Source: Homalodisca vitripennis (lineage: Eukaryota; Arthropoda; Insecta; Hemiptera; Cicadellidae). Taken from it: a DNA stretch of 64,000 bases. A program made the translations under genes and the position numbers. The notes beneath the pieces are model-generated. The model was not told the DNA's origin and searched no databases. It was given only the letters and a program-made list of their open reading frames with translations. Shown piece by piece: positions 59,621-64,000 of the stretch; position 1 is the first letter of the stretch, and each line of letters opens with the position of its first letter. The stretch is taken from contig NC_060209.1 in assembly GCF_021130785.1 (NCBI RefSeq), positions 23,126,001 to 23,190,000 on the forward strand, read 5' to 3'.

Positions 59621-61087
59621 AAGAACTGCACTGACATTCCAATAGTCACTGCATCAGACAAAGTATCGCGTTTCCATATAACTTTCCTCTTGAAGACTTG
59701 TGAATCGTGTGTGTTATTCCCTTTGTTGCTCTAATATTTGTGCACAAATTTGCAGATCACTTGAAGCCTCGCATCATGGTCACAATATCTTTCATAAACA
59801 TTTATCACTCTCATCATCAGGTCTTCACGCAATATGAGTGATTTTTTAGGCTGGAATCATTGTGTTTCAAGTTCAATATTTCCACGTGTCAGTAAAATTA
59901 AACGGACTTGAAGGTGTGCACAGAGATAAGTAGGACAGAAACAACAGGGTAAGAGCATCAACTATACTGTTCCCAGCTCCCACACATGGACGCACAACCT
60001 GACTCTGAAGTAGCTCTTGGTCATTGTTTGCCACCTAGTTAGTTCATATGACAACTAAAGTCAACTCTATTGTGATCAAAGCAAACGAAAACTAAGTGCA
60101 TATTCGGCAGGAATGTGTTCAGAGATCAATTTATTGTGTTTTTCTATGAGTACATGCTCAGAATGATATGAATAAATTTATGACTTTAAATATGTAATTT
60201 TAATAAATTCCTGAATAAAGCATTGCAACTTACTTTTCATTCGAACTGTTCTTGCGTATTTAAGATAATTCAAGAACTATTTAATCTGAATGGCCATTAG
60301 CTTTTAGTTTTGTATTTTTATACGTATTCCTCGTAGTTATTATGTAACAAAGAAGATTGAAACAAACCGTAAGGATTATTAAAGTTATATGTCTTTAAAA
60401 TTTGCTCCTAACACTCACTATAACTGTTGCAATACTTACGTTCAAGTTTTAAATTTGTGCAAATTTGTATATGGTTGTCTCAAAAACGATTTAATTTTTA
60501 TAAGAGAACGTTTAGCAACTGGTAAACAATATTTATATAATAGGCGAGAACACTAAAATTCTTTATAATTAACAACTGTAAAATTCTAACTAAAAACGTA
60601 CTTTGAGTGAACTGAATTGTACCAATTAAAATTAAAACATTTCCTTCGGTGTGCAACGATATTTGAAAATACTAAAACCCTTATTGGGGCAAAATTAAGT
60701 CACAGTAAATATTCTAATTAAGTATAGTTTTTAACTCAGGGTAGAATAACATGTTTTGATAATATTATAACAGATTAAGCACACCACAGGACAAGTTCCC
60801 TCTTAACAGGATCTGATCTATTCTCCCTGGGGAGCAAAGCAGGACAACTCGAGAGGAAATGGAAAGTAGTTTAACAGTTTGTCACAGTCACTGTAACTTT
60901 TATTTATTTATTTATTTTATTATTCGATACTACTACGGATCTTGGTTTGGATCTACGAGCACACTTCAGCGGGAATAACGCTTGTTTGTGTTTATTTCTC
61001 AACTATTGTACTGTTACGTAGTTATAATAACAAGCGATAAATATAGAGAATAATAAATTATTGTTGCATTTATTTTTCTTGAACTGT

Positions 61088-61243
61088 AATATTTTTTAAG
61101 GAGCCGACAGGTCCTTTCAATGACAAATCGTGTCATCATTGTCTGTCTGTCTGTCTGTCTGTCCGTACTGTGTAATGTAAGAAAGATCCTTAATACGTGA
61201 AACTTGGTACTGAGGTTTCTCTTAGTCAAAAGAAGGCTTGGGT
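61088..61243 (+). repeat. (CTGT)n-containing repeat, type 2 (copy 4)
   Basis: AAGGAGCCGACAGGTCCTTT with five CTGT units near 61142-61162; base for base like 42145-42300. Confidence 0.6.
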
Positions 61244-64000
61244 TCTAAAACAATGTTCTCTAAACTTAAATCTAAAATGGATCAGGATACTTGAATATGC
61301 CGGGTGTCCCAAAAGTCCCACTCCTCCATCTAACTTTTGAATGGAATTAAACAAACCAATATCCTTTGGGGGGTAGTTATATAATGAAAAATGATGTTTT
61401 TGCGCTACATGAGAAGTTAGCCCCTCAACCCAAAATGGGGGTTGGGGGTCAAGTCAAAATTTTTAAATGCACACTCCAATGAAATGACATTTCATTTTAA
61501 AGATCTTTATGAAAGAAGAACAATGCCACAGACTAGAGGTCTCTATCTCAATCCAGTACGAAACAACGGCTTGTCAAAGTCTTATTGAAAACTTAGTATT
61601 AAGAATAAGTCAAAATATTGTCAGTAACAAAATATTGAGAAAGAAGTTTAGCCCACTTTTTTCGAATCTATAGTATGTTGGTACTATTGGAGTCTGCCAT
61701 AGTTGTAAACTCTAAACAAAACCTACGCAGAGTGGTCCACAGTACAGTAAGTAGTGACCTTTCAGCTCTTAGTTCCAAACTGTGAGACTGATAAAGTCCT
61801 TGCTGTTTCCTTGTGTCTCTTGCCCCCAAACTAATCTAACTTTGTGTAGATAACATCTCTGGTTCACCCCAACTTTGGAAATATATGGATACCACTGTAA
61901 ATTTATAGTCTTACATACACTAATACTATTGCTGGCCGAAATGTTTAGAATAAAGTAAATATGAAACGAATTTATGAGTTACAAGTACTCTAATAACCCT
62001 GAGATATGTTTAATGATATTGTATTATTGTTACAAGTATTGGAAAGAAAATTTTGGATCAGTATTAGATATCCAAAGTTAATTCTAAATCCATAAATTAA
62101 TAGCCCGTTTGATCGAGTACTCACAATATAAAATAAATCAGCTGTTTATATTGTGTTTTAATCGTAGTTATTGACCTTATAGTAAATATTTTTGGTGGCT
62201 CACATTCAATTGTTTCTATATTTGCAAATTCAAATTGTGTTGGCGTTAGCCGTAATATATTCACGTGTGTACGAATATGTTTGAACAGAACCAAGTGTCA
62301 TTTTTGGGATGTATCATTTTATAAGATATTCGTAGGCGGTGAAAAACTGTTAATCGTTGTTAGCAACAAAAAGTGTTTGTTTACTTACGTTAACATAATA
62401 TTTTGACTCCTGTTCAAAGCCTAGGGCCGAGAGAACCAATGTCCACTATATAAGCACACCACAAGTAATTTTAAAAATCGGTAGCAAAACTTTTTCTACG
62501 AAAAAAATCGATCCACGATACTTTTTTGCAGAGGCTGAAATGGTTAAAGTATAAAAATATAATTTTTTCCTCAGATTATATTTATTCTAGCTTTATCCAC
62601 TTGAACTTATGGTTAAGCACATAAATAATAGTTATATCACAGTCAGACAACTTAGTAAAGAGAATAAATATCGCCACTGAAAGAGTCTGTATATGGTTAG
62701 CTGACACTGAGTCTAAAGACTAGTTCAAGTGCGTCAAGCTAAGAAAAATATGATCTTAGGAAAGTGTTACTTTTTATCCGTTTTAAGAAAAACCAGGCTA
62801 TGTCCCTATACAGTGAAAATTGGCTCTAGGCTGTTCAATTAATAATATAAAGTAAGTTTTTAATCAGCTTCATTTACTACGGGTACAAAAGATGAAAGTT
62901 TATGAATAAATGAATGAATTATTTATTCTGAAATTAAAATTCACATTATTTGGAATAATCACTAGCCACTTTTCCTAGTAATATGGACAGCTAATCAGAA
63001 ATTTAAAACATTTTTAACGTATAGACTTTTAGTCTAGCATCTGAAAAAAATTGGAAAATAAACATCACCTTCTGCTATATCTGTGTAACTTAAAATACTT
63101 ACTAATTCAATATATACGAAAGAATAATGTAATAAACAAACAAAAATGGGATTATCAACAAATATACAGTACTGTAATACAATAAAATATTATTTACAAG
63201 ATTAGTAAATATCACTAACCATTTACATACAATACATTAAATATAAAATCCAATATTAAATGAAACGATATGACAATTATATAATTAATCAAATGTATCA
63301 TATCAAACATGTTATTTACAATAAATTTACAATGCGATTTACTGCATATTTTATAACCAGAACCCTAAAGTGAGAAAAGCCAAGCAGTAATTTTCTAAAA
63401 AAGATAGTTATATTTGTAGGAGTTATTTTTAAATATGCAGTTAATTTATTAAAATACTTGGGTTCTAAATAACAAGAGTCGCGGGATGATGGCCTTTTTA
63501 CTTTTGGGTGATATATTTGTAGATAGATATAAAGTGACTACTGTAGTACTCTACTCCAAATAAAAAATAATCTTAAAACTTAAAAAATAAATCGATTTTG
63601 AAATGGTAATATCTCCATTTGTAGAAATAAAGGAAAAGAACTATGACGCTTATTTTTCTTTAATATTATACGTAAAAAATCGTAAAATAATTCTGTGTAA
63701 TTCTGAATTTTTCCAATACTAAGTACAGGCATACGGACAGCCTTGCATAGAACGTTTCAAGGCATAGATTTAAATTATATATAAATATTACGTACAGGAT
63801 ACAGTAGCTTAGAATTAAGTTTTACGTATTTCAATTTATTTTGAAAAATACATTGGGTTTTTAAGTGTTGCTTTAACGTTATCTGAACTAAGTGGTATCT
63901 TTGAAAACAAGGTCGTTTGAGGAAAATAAACAAGATAAAGTGAGGACGGAGTGGTATCGAACGTCTGGATATATGGCAGTCTGGGTCTCTCTGACAGTAG
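61244..64000. repeat. Block Y', near-identical partner of 42301-45064
   Basis: It runs to the right window edge with almost no differences from its partner; the clearest is a 7-nt indel near 61615. It includes the mariner-like terminus at 61300 and the island TTGTGTCTCTTGCCCCCAAA near 61811. No intact gene recognised. Confidence 0.88.

Larger units (their letters stand above)
57078..61243. repeat. Large duplicated unit, copy 4 (3' part only)
   Basis: It begins inside exon 3 (TGTAAAAACATAC) and runs collinear with copies 1-3 through the repeat at 58170 and on to GAAGGCTTGGG. Around 58.2-58.6 kb it is closest to copy 1, and after about 60.15 kb it is almost identical to copy 2. It contains a 122-bp tandem expansion (59118-59605) absent from the others. 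Confidence 0.9.

Overview
This is AT-rich eukaryotic nuclear DNA with almost no intact coding sequence. The transposon set (a piggyBac-like end with a TTAA target, two Tc1/mariner-superfamily elements with TA targets, CR1/jockey-type non-LTR fragments, a tRNA-like SINE head) and the GT-AG-type splice signals point to an arthropod, most likely an insect. A hemipteran is my guess from the look of the (GACA)n-containing interspersed repeat family, but that is inference and no host gene fixes it. No rRNA or functional tRNA gene, CRISPR array, operon or bacterial-type gene was seen.

Layout. 1-1397: right part of a piggyBac-like element on the minus strand. 1398-8652: copy 1 of a large duplicated unit, interrupted by a complete mariner-type element at 4088-5626. 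8653-13521: AT-rich DNA with a second mariner-type element (9847-12385) that has terminal inverted repeats of about 500 bp. 13522-15940: a tandem duplication of about 0.7 kb, its second copy split by a truncated non-LTR retrotransposon. 16404-22722: a macrosatellite of about 1.755 kb per unit, about 3.6 units, each holding three 123-bp subunits. 22723-34317: mostly unrecognised AT-rich DNA with an 85-bp tandem repeat, a tRNA-like SINE head, a palindromic pair of transposon ends, a GC-rich 62-bp hairpin array and a reverse-transcriptase remnant. 34318-42300, 46456-55166 and 57078-61243: copies 2, 3 and 4 of the duplicated unit. 42301-45064 and 61244-64000 are a near-identical pair of blocks, and a shorter relative lies at 56599-57077.

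The dominant biology is repeated segmental duplication, with later transposon insertions, sequence switching between copies and decay. The unit seems to carry the relic of a small multi-exon gene. Two exons with compatible splice phases recur in three copies, and the last exon recurs in a fourth. Each copy is damaged differently, so I call them pseudogenes. The paralogous copies also act as empty-site controls: they show that the 4088-5626 element inserted at a TA after the duplication. Near-identity of some blocks and homopolymer-type indels in the satellite leave open that part of this structure reflects assembly or long-read error.
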